Shown here in pieces: positions 15,727 through 22,984 of a stretch of DNA of 64,000 nucleotides. The number at the start of each line of letters is the position of its first letter. The stretch's first letter is position 1. Below the pieces are notes generated by a model that did no database searches, was not told where the DNA came from, and worked only from the letters and a program-made list of their open reading frames with translations. Origin of the DNA: Sterolibacterium denitrificans. GTDB taxonomy: Bacteria; Pseudomonadota; Gammaproteobacteria; Burkholderiales; Rhodocyclaceae. The stretch lies in the NCBI RefSeq assembly GCF_900174485.1, contig NZ_LT837803.1, forward strand, positions 496,001 to 560,000, read 5' to 3'. Made by a program: the position numbers and the translations under genes.

Positions 15727-16539
15727 CTACGGCGCCTTCCGCATCTCCGCGAGAAGCGGAAACTCCGATTCTGTAACCCACATGTCTTCTGTATCCGACA
15801 CTCTCTCGAAGCACTCGCCAACCGCGAAGTTATGATAGTGCGAAAGCCAGATGTATTTTGATAGCACCCCATCAAGGCCTTTCTTTCCAGAGACGTTACT
15901 CATTATCAATTTCTTACTATTCTCGAAGAACTCTGGAATTCTCTCTGGATTAGTAACATTTCTAGGAAACGCAACGAGATAGTCTACAAAGTAGAGCCCA
16001 TCGTCGCCCCTCCGAACCTGACTGCGTATGAATTCAATTTCTTCACTTCTGTCGTTATGGAACGAGAACAAGCGCTCATCATTGTGCATATTCTCGATCA
16101 TCTTTGGATCTAGAACGACCCTAGGATGCTGCGCAAAGGACGACTCAAGCTCATACGCTCGAATGAAGCCAGGACCAAATATAAGTTGATCGTCAAAGGA
16201 GATATCCCCAATCGTAATTCCGCCACGAATGGCAACTCCGAAATTCACCAGCTCACCCTGCATGAGAACAATATCGTTCAACTCATGGAAGAGCATTCCA
16301 TAGGGATATTCCATATTCGCAGTAGCATCAAGTGGCCTGATTCTGATGATTGAGTCAGAAAACTGAACCGTCTTTGGAAGGTATCCGTCGCCATCTTCCT
16401 TTTCATCAAGCCCAGAGAACGCTCTGATAGCCTTCAATGATCTCTTTACCTCGCTTGCGCTTTTCGACCTCACCATCTCCTTAAACCCAAGAATATCTAT
16501 AAAGGTGATGATCGCTTGCCTATAGAGTTCTTGTGCCAT
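15727..16539 (-). CDS. Nucleotidyl-cyclase-like cassette protein
   Basis: 270-residue cytosolic protein. It resembles the class III nucleotidyl cyclase fold: FIDILGF (Asp15) matches the first metal-binding position, VQFSDSI (Asp62) the second, then RGGITIG (105-111) and GPGFIRAYELES. The purine-specifying and transition-state residues are not obvious, so it may be a degenerate cyclase or sensor. Its GC content is markedly lower than the chromosomal genes around the integron, in line with capture as a cassette. Single-gene cassette between two attC sites. Confidence 0.65.
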   Translation of the reverse strand: MAQELYRQAIITFIDILGFKEMVRSKSASEVKRSLKAIRAFSGLDEKEDGDGYLPKTVQFSDSIIRIRPLDATANMEYPYGMLFHELNDIVLMQGELVNFGVAIRGGITIGDISFDDQLIFGPGFIRAYELESSFAQHPRVVLDPKMIENMHNDERLFSFHNDRSEEIEFIRSQVRRGDDGLYFVDYLVAFPRNVTNPERIPEFFENSKKLIMSNVSGKKGLDGVLSKYIWLSHYHNFAVGECFERVSDTEDMWVTESEFPLLAEMRKAP

Positions 16540-16566
16540 GAGTTACCTGCGAAAGGTTGTAGTAAG

Positions 16567-16654
16567 GCCCAACGTTCAAGCTAACCGGCGCTGCGCGGCT
16601 TTATCGCGCAGCGTCCAGTGACCGAAGGGAGCGAGGTTGAGCGCCATGTTAGAA
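16567..16654 (-). repeat. attC site
   Basis: Cores GCCCAAC (16567-16573) and GTTAGAA (16648-16654), 88 bp. The central arms GCGCTGCGCGG / CGCGCAGCG are almost the same as in the attC at 18795-18864. The downstream ORF's TAG stop follows at once. Confidence 0.85.
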
Positions 16655-16656
16655 AA

Positions 16657-17463
16657 CTATTTCGCACGAAGATACAGAACTTTTTGTGTTGATCCCGGCG
16701 CTTGCCGTTCTTCGGTTATAAAGATTTCTGTCTTAGCTTTAACAAGATCAGAGAGTTTCTTGTAGCCGTAAATCCTGGAGTCAAAATCAGGCTGCAATTT
16801 GGTTAGATAGCTGCCGAAAGTTCCTAGATGTGCCCAGCCCGTGTCGTCACTTGATTGCTCAAGTGCGGCCAGTACAAATTTCTTGGGGAATTCTTGTTTT
16901 ACTTCTGCAGTTTCAGCAGGAGACTGTGATTGGGGGGGAGGGTGATCATTCTCTGCTTTTTGGGGCTGAGCAGTGGGTTCATTTGTGGCACTCGGGCGCA
17001 GAACTTCGGTAAACAAAAACTTATGGCAGGCATTACGAAAAGCCTCTGGAGTTTTCTTTTCCCCGAACCCGAGAACGGTAAGGCCCTCTTCGCGTAGACG
17101 CATTGCAAGGCCAGTGAAATCGCTGTCACTTGTAATAAGGCAAAAACCATCAAATTTTCTTGTGTAGAGCAAATCCATCGCATCGATGATTAGCGTACTG
17201 TCCGTAGCATTTTTGCCTGTTGTATATGCAAACTGCTGGACAGGTTTAATGGCATATTTTTGAAGAACTTTCTTCCAGGAGGCACTTGTCGGAGCTGTGA
17301 AGTCACCGTATATGCGTTTTACGGTTGCCTCTCCGAACCGTGCAATCTCGGCAAGCAGTCCTTCAATGACAGCCGCTTGTGCGTTGTCAGCATCAATGAG
17401 AACGGCCAAACGAAGAGTCGGTTCTTCTGCTTCAATTTTGGCAACTAATCGCGGAGAGACCAT
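16657..17463 (-). CDS. NYN-domain (LabA-like) putative RNase with C-terminal OST-HTH
   Basis: 268 residues. The N-terminal NYN/PIN-like domain (about 18-155) has the acidic set AVLIDADN (Asp24, Asp26), DSTLIIDAMD (Asp88, Asp94) and ITSDSDF (Asp113, Asp115), expected to bind metal for RNA cleavage. A Pro/Gln/Glu-rich linker (155-200) leads to a C-terminal OST-HTH/LOTUS-like domain (about 205-268) that may bind RNA. Single cassette with low GC. Relatives are widespread accessory genes; a defence or RNA-processing role is possible (inference). Confidence 0.85.
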   Translation of the reverse strand: MVSPRLVAKIEAEEPTLRLAVLIDADNAQAAVIEGLLAEIARFGEATVKRIYGDFTAPTSASWKKVLQKYAIKPVQQFAYTTGKNATDSTLIIDAMDLLYTRKFDGFCLITSDSDFTGLAMRLREEGLTVLGFGEKKTPEAFRNACHKFLFTEVLRPSATNEPTAQPQKAENDHPPPQSQSPAETAEVKQEFPKKFVLAALEQSSDDTGWAHLGTFGSYLTKLQPDFDSRIYGYKKLSDLVKAKTEIFITEERQAPGSTQKVLYLRAK

Positions 17464-17476
17464 GAAAGCTCCTGTT

Positions 17477-17545
17477 TTCTAACGTTCAAGGTAACCGGAC
17501 TTGCGCAGATTTATGCGCGAGGTCCGGTTGACAGAAATGTTATAC
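17477..17545 (-). repeat. attC site
   Basis: 69 bp between TTCTAAC (17477-17483) and GTTATAC (17539-17545), with arms ACCGGAC / GTCCGGT and TTGCGCA / TGCGCGA. The stop of the next ORF (TAA, 17540-17542) lies in the core. Confidence 0.82.
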
Positions 17546-18478
17546 GCCGACGACAACACGCTTCTTCATCGTAATGAGGCTATCTGTACCAATAGAAAGC
17601 TGAAAGTCAATTGTGGCCTCGCCCTTTTTCCCTTTTGGGTAGAAGAGTTTAATAGTCAGATTATTTGCGCTTTGAGGCTCCACCTTATGGTCAAATATAT
17701 TTCTACCCTCAAAACTTCTTGAGTCATCAGCCTTGTAAGGCCATTCCGAGAGCGCAGTAAGCCGAAGTTCCGCAGCAGACTTATTCACGACCCTAAATTG
17801 AATCTCTACAACGTCTCCTTTTCGTTCAACTTTCGTCTGATGAAGCGGGAATTCACCGTCGAGATAGTATTCCCGGAACGCTGAAGCAGAGTAACGATCA
17901 AATTCTTTCCACCCCTCCTTGCGGAGATAGTCTAGACGCGCTAATCGGGAAGACGTCAATTCCTCAGCAGCCACTTTTTTCGATTTGTAGTAGTAGTCGA
18001 TGCCGGCAATAGGGGCGGCCATCAAGGCAAGGAAAGCCACTACCCCAAGTAGCGTTGTACCAGCATTTGGCGGAACACTTTCAATTCCGTTTAGGAGCTT
18101 CCCCTTTGTAGATTTCGACGAAATCGTCGATAGGCGCTCCCGAGAAAAATCACCACCCTCGACAAGTAATAGGACGGAAAAGTCATCGCCAGGTGGGATG
18201 CGCGGAATTTTGATTGCGGAGGACTCAAGCACACAGGTTGAATCGCTAGACGCGACAATTTCATATTTCAGGCTCGGGTCGAGCGCAATCAGTACGTCTT
18301 CTTCGGTGGAGCGTCCCTTATTGTAGGTACGCACCTCTGCGATTTTCCCGTTGGTGGTGAGAACAGAAACAGAGAACAGCCTGGGAATAACCACATAAAG
18401 CTGCTTAACACGAAATGCATATACAAGCAGAGTGCCCACAGTGGTAACTGCCAAGCCAATAATCAGTTTTTCAATCAT
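17540..18478 (-). CDS. Two-TM hypothetical membrane protein (cassette gene)
   Basis: 312 residues; not recognised. An N-terminal membrane helix (LIIGLAVTTVGTLLVYAF, residues 5-22) is followed by a soluble, mostly beta region of about 115 residues, a second helix near 143-162 (LLGVVAFLALMAAPIAGI), and a C-terminal soluble domain of about 150 residues that again looks beta-rich (VEIQFRVVNKSAAELRL). Both soluble parts may be immunoglobulin-like. Low GC and full-length ORF; it fills its cassette between two attC sites. Confidence 0.75.
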   Translation of the reverse strand: MIEKLIIGLAVTTVGTLLVYAFRVKQLYVVIPRLFSVSVLTTNGKIAEVRTYNKGRSTEEDVLIALDPSLKYEIVASSDSTCVLESSAIKIPRIPPGDDFSVLLLVEGGDFSRERLSTISSKSTKGKLLNGIESVPPNAGTTLLGVVAFLALMAAPIAGIDYYYKSKKVAAEELTSSRLARLDYLRKEGWKEFDRYSASAFREYYLDGEFPLHQTKVERKGDVVEIQFRVVNKSAAELRLTALSEWPYKADDSRSFEGRNIFDHKVEPQSANNLTIKLFYPKGKKGEATIDFQLSIGTDSLITMKKRVVVGV

Positions 18479-18498
18479 CGCAATGCCAATCTAAAGAC

Positions 18499-18566
18499 GT
18501 ATAACGCCTGAGTTGAGCACCTTGCAGTCCGTAGGACTGCGAGTGTGCTCGAACGAATCGTTGGAC
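18499..18566 (-). repeat. attC site
   Basis: 68 bp: core GTATAAC (18499-18505), arms TTGAGCAC / GTGTGCTCGAA and CAGTCC / GGACTG, core GTTGGAC (18560-18566). Confidence 0.85.
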
Positions 18567-18794
18567 GAGAGTGGGGGCGGGCAGATTATGACCATGTCGT
18601 TGCACCAAAACCCGTGAAACAACTGCGTATCTGCTTCTTACCCGAAGTGCTTTCTGGGCGTGTGTATCAACGCTCGCGTTATACAGCCGCTCTGAAATCA
18701 CTTCGCTATTTAGCATTTTTCAACCACTTTATATAGCCACCCTACTTGTGATAAACCTACATCACTACTCATGCCGTATGTAGCCACCAATCTG
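18567..18794 (-). other. Short cassette without a convincing gene
   Basis: About 228 bp between two attC sites. Possible frames exist on both strands (63 codons on +, about 50 usable codons on -), but neither starts with a ribosome site nor resembles a protein I know. AT-rich stretch near 18715-18790. It may carry an RNA or promoter, or be a deletion remnant; GTTATAC at about 18680 could be a leftover core. Confidence 0.6.
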
Positions 18795-18864
18795 GTGCAA
18801 CGTAGAAGTCACCGGCGCTGCGCGGCTTTATCGCGCAGCGTCCGTGTGGACTGCCGGGTTAGGC
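18795..18864 (-). repeat. attC site
   Basis: 70 bp: GTGCAAC (18795-18801, one mismatch to RYYYAAC), arms GCGCTGCGCGG / CGCGCAGCG as in the 16567 site, and core GTTAGGC (18858-18864) holding the stop of the PH-domain gene. Confidence 0.85.
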
Positions 18865-19284
18865 TTTTGCTTCGCTCGCACTGTCTTGGGATTCCATAAA
18901 AGCGCGGCGGAATGACATTGGGTCGGAGATGCCCGGAATAGGTGCTTGGGGATTCCCGGCACCAGAAATTACCAAGGTTCCAAAGTTGCAAATGCGCCCA
19001 AGAATGTCTTGGTTGACCTGAATGCTTTCGACTTTGCTGATATTCAGTTCAATCGTTTGACGGCTGATGAACCCGAATTTTGCAATGACGCGCTTATTGG
19101 TAAAAGCAAGCTCGGTCGTTTTGTATTGAATGAAGGCCATGATCCAGAAGATCAAACCAAGCCCAAAGAAAGCTACCGTAAGCAACCCCAGCACGATCAA
19201 AGGAGCCAATGACCATAGGCTGATGTGGCCGGTGTAAATCACTTTCTCGTCTTTGATAAGCGCACCTTCAATGTAACTTGCCAT
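18859..19284 (-). CDS. Bacterial PH-domain (bPH_2) membrane protein (cassette gene)
   Basis: 141 residues. ATG 19284 is preceded by AAAGGAAAA. After a short head (MASYIEGALIKDEKVIY) come two adjacent membrane helices (about 24-52, LAPLIVLGLLTVAFFGLGLI). The bacterial PH domain follows (YKTTELAFTNKRVIAKFGFI ... QVNQDILGRICNFGTLVISG). Such YdbS/YdbT-like proteins sit in the inner membrane with the PH domain in the cytosol; function mostly unknown. Single-gene cassette whose attC carries the complete IS. Confidence 0.87.
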   Translation of the reverse strand: MASYIEGALIKDEKVIYTGHISLWSLAPLIVLGLLTVAFFGLGLIFWIMAFIQYKTTELAFTNKRVIAKFGFISRQTIELNISKVESIQVNQDILGRICNFGTLVISGAGNPQAPIPGISDPMSFRRAFMESQDSASEAKA

Positions 19285-19457
19285 TCTGTATTTTCCTTTC
19301 AAAAGTTCAGCGATTCAAAGGCATCGCCAAAAGCCTAACGAATGAAAGGGACTTCCCCGTCCCGAGCCGGCCGTGCGGGAAATGCACGGGAACGGCAACG
19401 AAGTGCCAAGATGGGGTTTCTGACAACGCTCATCAACTCGACTCGGGAGAGGAAATC

Positions 19458-20495
19458 ATGGAAATCGTAACGCTCGGCATTGATCTTGCCAAGAACATAT
19501 TCGCACTGCACGGCGTGGATGGCGCCGGCAAGGTGGTATTGCAACGTCCGGCGGTGAAACGGGTCAAGCTGCTGGAGGTGACCGCCAGTCTGGCGCCGTG
19601 CCTGATTGGCATGGAAGCCTGTTCCGGTGCGCACCACTGGGCACGTGAGATGACTCGGCAAGGCCATGATGTGCGGCTGATCGCGCCAAAGTTTGTCGCG
19701 CCGTATCGCATGTCCGGCAAGCGCGGCAAGAACGATGCCGCCGACGCGGCGGCGATCTGCGAAGCGGTGGCACGTCCGGCCATGCGCTTTGTGCCCGTAA
19801 AAACCATCGAGCAGCAAAGCGAACTGTTCCTGCATCGTGCCCGGCAAGGCTACGTCGAGCAGCGCACGGCGCTCATCAACCGCGTGCGCGGCCTGCTTGC
19901 GGAGATCGGCATCGTGCTGGCGCAAAAGGCCGACACCGTGCGCCGCGAACTGGTCCATCTGCTCGAAGACCTGCCCGGCTCCTGCAACATCGTCGTCGCC
20001 GATGCGATCACCGACCTGGAACGGCTGGACGCGCGTATTGCGGAATACGACCGGCATATCGCCGGGTGCGCCAAGGCCAACGCCGATGCCCGGCGCCTGA
20101 TGCAACTGTCCGGCATCGGCCCGACCACGGCCAGCGCCTTGGTGGCCACGGTGGGCAATGGTCATGATTTCGCCAGCGGGCGGCAGTTCGCCGCCTGGCT
20201 GGGGATGGTGCCGGGGCAATACAGTTCCGGAGGCAAGCAACGGCTTGGCAGGATCACCAAGGCCGGGGATCGTTACCTGCGTACCTTGCTGATCCTGGGC
20301 GCCCGTTCCGTCCTGCAAAGTGGCAGGAAGAAGGAAGACGCCATCAGCCGCTGGACGAGGGATGTGGAAGGGCGGCGTGGTTACTGGAAGGCCGTGGTGG
20401 CGATGGCGGCGAAGAACGCGCGGTTGGCCTGGGCGGTATTGCGGCGCGGGGACGATTTCCGGTTGTACGGCCAGGAGGCTGCGGCGGGGGCATAG
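19458..20495 (+). CDS. IS110-family transposase (IS1111 group)
   Basis: 345-residue recombinase. The N-terminal RuvC-like DEDD domain has GIDLAKN (Asp9), MEACSGAHHWA and GKNDAADAAA. The C-terminal Tnp20 domain has LSGIGPTTASALVATVG ... QYSSGGKQRLGRITKAGD, whose Ser is the proposed catalytic nucleophile. The gene appears intact. The start ATG 19458 follows GGGAGAGGAAATC; an in-frame extension upstream reads through the IS end and is not needed. It acts with an IS-encoded guide RNA in the family. Confidence 0.93.
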   Translation: MEIVTLGIDLAKNIFALHGVDGAGKVVLQRPAVKRVKLLEVTASLAPCLIGMEACSGAHHWAREMTRQGHDVRLIAPKFVAPYRMSGKRGKNDAADAAAICEAVARPAMRFVPVKTIEQQSELFLHRARQGYVEQRTALINRVRGLLAEIGIVLAQKADTVRRELVHLLEDLPGSCNIVVADAITDLERLDARIAEYDRHIAGCAKANADARRLMQLSGIGPTTASALVATVGNGHDFASGRQFAAWLGMVPGQYSSGGKQRLGRITKAGDRYLRTLLILGARSVLQSGRKKEDAISRWTRDVEGRRGYWKAVVAMAAKNARLAWAVLRRGDDFRLYGQEAAAGA

Positions 20496-20538
20496 TGCCC
20501 GCCGGGATCGATGGCTGAAGGTGTTGTGCCAAGTGACG

Positions 20539-20904
20539 TGGGATGGCTGCGTTGATGGGAACAGGTTCAAGACCTGCGCTGGGGAATGCTCGATTAATTC
20601 AAGGAGTCTGCCTACGTGCAGGATATCCTCGACTAACGAATGGAGCCCCCGGCGTGCGTCTTTCATCAGGGTCTGCGGCAAGAAAGTCGCGTCAATGACC
20701 GTTTGTAGTGTCGCCGTCGCGAACCTTGCACCCACAGCATGCGCAGTTCCTGCGAAACCGGAGCAGCAACACCGATACGGCCAGTGTGCGCCCTGCGGGC
20801 GAGATTCAACGGCACGAACAATTCAACATCTACATCAGTGAAGCGCTGCGCGCTTCAGGAGAAAGACAACGAAACACCCTCGGCAATTTCATCCTTGACC
20901 TTCG
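20539..20904 (+). ncRNA. Candidate bridge RNA (seekRNA) of the complete IS copy
   Basis: In IS1111 elements the guide RNA is encoded in the right non-coding end. This region is open to no conserved protein yet is conserved with the deleted copy. TTAATTCA (20594-20601) is exactly complementary to TGAATTAA at bases 3-10 of the attC sequence right of this IS. GACTAACGAATGG (20631-20643) matches the left core/IS junction (CCTAACGAATGAA). Between them a hairpin CTGC-CTACGT-GCAG occurs. True 5' and 3' ends are unknown. Confidence 0.6.
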
Positions 20905-20967
20905 CGGGGAAGCCCTTGTAGCCTGAATTAAGCCGCGCCGCGAAGCGGCGTCGGCTTGAATGAATTG

Positions 20968-21483
20968 TTAGCTGGCAACACGCTCGCCAGCACTTAGCGC
21001 AGATAAGAAGTTTGCCTCATATGCTTTACGCACTGACTCCAGCTTCCATTGTACGTCGGAGCGCTTGCGCTCAAGGATTGGCTGTAGCGCGGAAGCTATT
21101 TGGCTGACCACCTCAGAAGGACTGCCCATTGATGTGCGAATCAAGTCGCTCATGCTGATGGTGTTGGAGTCTCTGCTGGTTGTTGAGTTGCAAAAACTGC
21201 ACGCTGTTACCGTATTCACTGCATCAATTTCTTTGGACAAGAACTCGCGTTCCACGCTGTCGAGATCGGGGAAGCGCTCTGCGACAACTAAACGGATTTC
21301 TTTGAGATAGCCGCCTTGGCTTTTGCCGATGATGTGTTCCACGGTCATCTGACGCCACAGGTCAAATGTCAGGTTTTCGCCGCCGCACCCGCACAGTTGG
21401 CAGGTGCCGCTAGAGCGGATATGAACATCAAAGGAGTAGCCAAACAGCGATTGGCATTGCTTGTAGTTGTACGGTGCGGTCAT
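20968..21483 (-). CDS. HNH-endonuclease-like protein, first cassette
   Basis: 171 residues. Start ATG 21483 (MTAPYNYKQC), 12 bases from the cassette boundary. Zinc/HNH features: CQLCGCGG (Cys28, Cys31), TVEHIIGKSQGG (the His pair region) and a second Cys pair ACSFCNS followed by residues fitting the N of HNH. A helical C-terminal part follows. The TAA stop sits in the attC core GTTAGCT. As the integrase-proximal cassette it was the last one captured and should be the best expressed from Pc. Confidence 0.82.
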   Translation of the reverse strand: MTAPYNYKQCQSLFGYSFDVHIRSSGTCQLCGCGGENLTFDLWRQMTVEHIIGKSQGGYLKEIRLVVAERFPDLDSVEREFLSKEIDAVNTVTACSFCNSTTSRDSNTISMSDLIRTSMGSPSEVVSQIASALQPILERKRSDVQWKLESVRKAYEANFLSALSAGERVAS

Positions 21484-21494
21484 GTGTCTTTGCC

Positions 21495-21592
21495 AGCTAA
21501 CGTGCAGTCTACACCATCCCCGGTGTAGACTTCTTTTCAAAAAGGTGTATAAAAAACAACAACCATTCTAACTGCATGTTTCATATACGCCT
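21495..21592 (-). promoter_or_regulatory. attI region with first-cassette junction and candidate Pc/PintI
   Basis: The junction core is AGCTAAC (21495-21501; GTTAGCT on the cassette strand). Next to it is a perfect 9-bp inverted repeat GTCTACACC-N6-GGTGTAGAC (21507-21530) followed by TTCTTTTC, which could stop transcription on the + strand. An AT-rich stretch (21531-21565) has a -10-like TATACA on the minus strand (21546-21551), a possible cassette promoter. No clear LexA box seen. Confidence 0.5.
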
Positions 21593-22582
21593 GTGAATTC
21601 AATCACACCGTCCGCTCCGCCAAACCCACCCAAACTGCTCGACCAGGTGCGCGACCGGCTACGTTTGAAGCACTACAGCATACGCACCGAAACGCAGTAC
21701 ATCCAGTGGGTACGACGTTTTATCATGTTTCATGACAAGCGGCACCCGCGTGAGATGGGGGCGCGGGAGGTCGAGGCGTTTCTGACGCATCTGGCGGTCG
21801 AGGGTCGGGTGGCGGCGGCGACGCAGAATCAGGCGCTCTCCGCGCTGTTGTTCTTGTATCGCGAGGTGCTGGAGATCGATCTGCCCTGGCTCGATAACGT
21901 GGTGCGGGCGAAGCGTCCGGCGCGCCTGCCGGTGGTGCTGACGCGCAATGAGGTGACGGCGTTGCTCGGCCGGATGGAAGGGACGCATGGTCTGATGGCG
22001 CGGTTGCTGTACGGGACGGGCATGCGGCTGATGGAGTGTGTGCGGCTGCGGGTCCAGGATGTGGATTTCGAACGCGCCGAGATTCTGGTGCGCGACGGTA
22101 AGGGGGCGAAGGATCGGGTGACGATGTTGCCGCAAACCCTGATTCCTGCCTTGCGCGAGCATGTGCAGCGGCGTCGCTTGTTGTATGAGGACGATCTCGC
22201 CCGGGGCATGGCTGCGGTGTATCTGCCGGACGCGCTGGAACGCAAATATCCGAACGCGGCGACGGAATGGCCCTGGCAGTATGTATTTGTGGCGAAGGGG
22301 CTGTCCGTCGATCCGCGCAGCGGCATCGAGCGGCGTCATCACATGGATGAGAAGCTGCTGCAGCGCGCGATGAAGAAGGCGGTGCTGGCAGCGGGGCTGA
22401 CCAAGCCGGCCACACCGCATACGCTGCGTCATTCCTTCGCCACGCATCTGCTGCAGGCGGGTTACGACATCCGCACGGTGCAGGAGTTGCTGGGCCATGC
22501 CGATGTGGCGACGACGATGATTTACACCCATGTGCTGAACAAGGGCGGGCGCGGCGTGGTGAGTCCGCTGGATGAGATGTAG
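21593..22582 (+). CDS. intI: Integron integrase (tyrosine recombinase)
   Basis: 329 residues. Catalytic set of tyrosine recombinases: Arg145 (GTGMRLME), Lys in DGKGAKDR, His276 and Arg279 (TPHTLRHSF), His302 (LLGHADV) and Tyr311 (MIYTHV). The integron-specific insertion is present at residues 215-230 ([16 protein letters not shown]), which separates IntI from XerC/D. GTG start at 21593. It is transcribed away from the cassettes, the usual layout of chromosomal integrons. The gene looks intact, so the array could still be active. Confidence 0.96.
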   Translation: MNSITPSAPPNPPKLLDQVRDRLRLKHYSIRTETQYIQWVRRFIMFHDKRHPREMGAREVEAFLTHLAVEGRVAAATQNQALSALLFLYREVLEIDLPWLDNVVRAKRPARLPVVLTRNEVTALLGRMEGTHGLMARLLYGTGMRLMECVRLRVQDVDFERAEILVRDGKGAKDRVTMLPQTLIPALREHVQRRRLLYEDDLARGMAAVYLPDALERKYPNAATEWPWQYVFVAKGLSVDPRSGIERRHHMDEKLLQRAMKKAVLAAGLTKPATPHTLRHSFATHLLQAGYDIRTVQELLGHADVATTMIYTHVLNKGGRGVVSPLDEM

Positions 22583-22591
22583 CGAGCCTTT

Positions 22592-22608
22592 GCGATCAGA
22601 TCGCTTTT
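22592..22608 (+). terminator. Candidate intrinsic terminator after intI
   Basis: Short stem GCGAT-CAG-ATCGC followed by TTTT, 10 bp after the intI stop. The stem is only five pairs, so it is weak. Confidence 0.45.
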
Positions 22609-22708
22609 AGCGGAAGTTGGGTCTCGGGGCTTTTTGCTGCCGCCACGCTTGCTCGTGAAACAAAATATCGCCATACTGCATCGCAAATGCAACGCATTGG
22701 GTACCCAG

Positions 22709-22984
22709 ATGAAAACTGCCACGATTCCTTCCTTGCGGGTTGATCCGGAACTGCGTCGCTGCGCAGAGAGCGTCTTGCACGACGGAGAAAGCCTGTCGAG
22801 CTTCGTCGAGCAGGCAATCCGTCAGACCATCGCTTGTCGTCAGGCCGAACAGGAATTCATCGCGCGTGGATTGAGGGCGCGCGATCAGGCCAGGCAGAGC
22901 GGACGCTATGTCGAGGCTGCCGCCGTCGTTGATCGGCTCCAGGGGATGCTTGACGAGGCCAGATCCGGCAAATCGCCAGCATGA
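22709..22984 (+). CDS. Antitoxin of a ParD/RHH-like type (partner of RelE/ParE)
   Basis: 91 residues. MKTATIPSLRVDPELRRCAE begins a ribbon-helix-helix-like segment (SLSSFVEQAIRQTI), followed by a helical, charged toxin-binding tail (RGLRARDQARQSGRYVEAAAV). YlcI/YnfO-like antitoxins have this shape. The start at 22709 was chosen because upstream codons have no homology-like pattern. It overlaps the toxin gene by 4 bp (ATGA). Confidence 0.82.
   Translation: MKTATIPSLRVDPELRRCAESVLHDGESLSSFVEQAIRQTIACRQAEQEFIARGLRARDQARQSGRYVEAAAVVDRLQGMLDEARSGKSPA

Larger units (their letters stand above)
19340..20921 (+). mobile_element. Complete IS110-family element, IS1111-attC group
   Basis: About 1,582 bp placed between an attC left core and the rest of that attC, with no obvious target duplication. 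Ends were fixed by comparison with the deleted copy at 14930-15654. Subterminal inverted repeats: AAGGGACTTCCCCG (19346-19359) against CGGGGAAGCCCTT (20905-20917), a few bases inside each end, a hallmark of the IS1111 group. It encodes one transposase and a 400-bp 3' non-coding segment. The IS1111-attC group is known to insert specifically in attC sites. Confidence 0.9.
19333..20973 (-). repeat. attC site interrupted by the complete IS1111-attC element
   Basis: Left core GCCTAAC (19333-19339) and right part 20922-20973 (CCTGAATTAAGCCGCG ... GTTAGCT). Rejoined, GCCTAACG plus CCTGAATTAAG gives a site very like the attC of aadA-type resistance cassettes. Its right half is repeated at the far end of the array (12841-12878). 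Confidence 0.85.
12841..22582. mobile_element. Sedentary chromosomal integron (integrase plus cassette array)
   Basis: An integron integrase gene at the right end is followed leftward by ORFs read on the minus strand. Each ORF is followed by a 68-88-bp imperfect palindrome starting RYYYAAC and ending GTTRRRY or a close variant, and several ORF stops lie inside the attC core, as is usual in cassettes. Eight cassettes can be outlined, with two IS110-family insertions in attC sites. There is no transposon or plasmid gene around it, so it is a resident (chromosomal) integron. Confidence 0.9.

Noticed and set aside
15727..18478. A Pycsar- or CBASS-like defence operon made of the cyclase-like and two-helix proteins
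   Set aside because: The genes are in separate cassettes, with attC sites and a NYN gene between them; no effector is adjacent.
18545..18736. 63-codon + strand ORF in the short cassette
   Set aside because: It begins inside an attC, runs against the cassette orientation and has no ribosome site.
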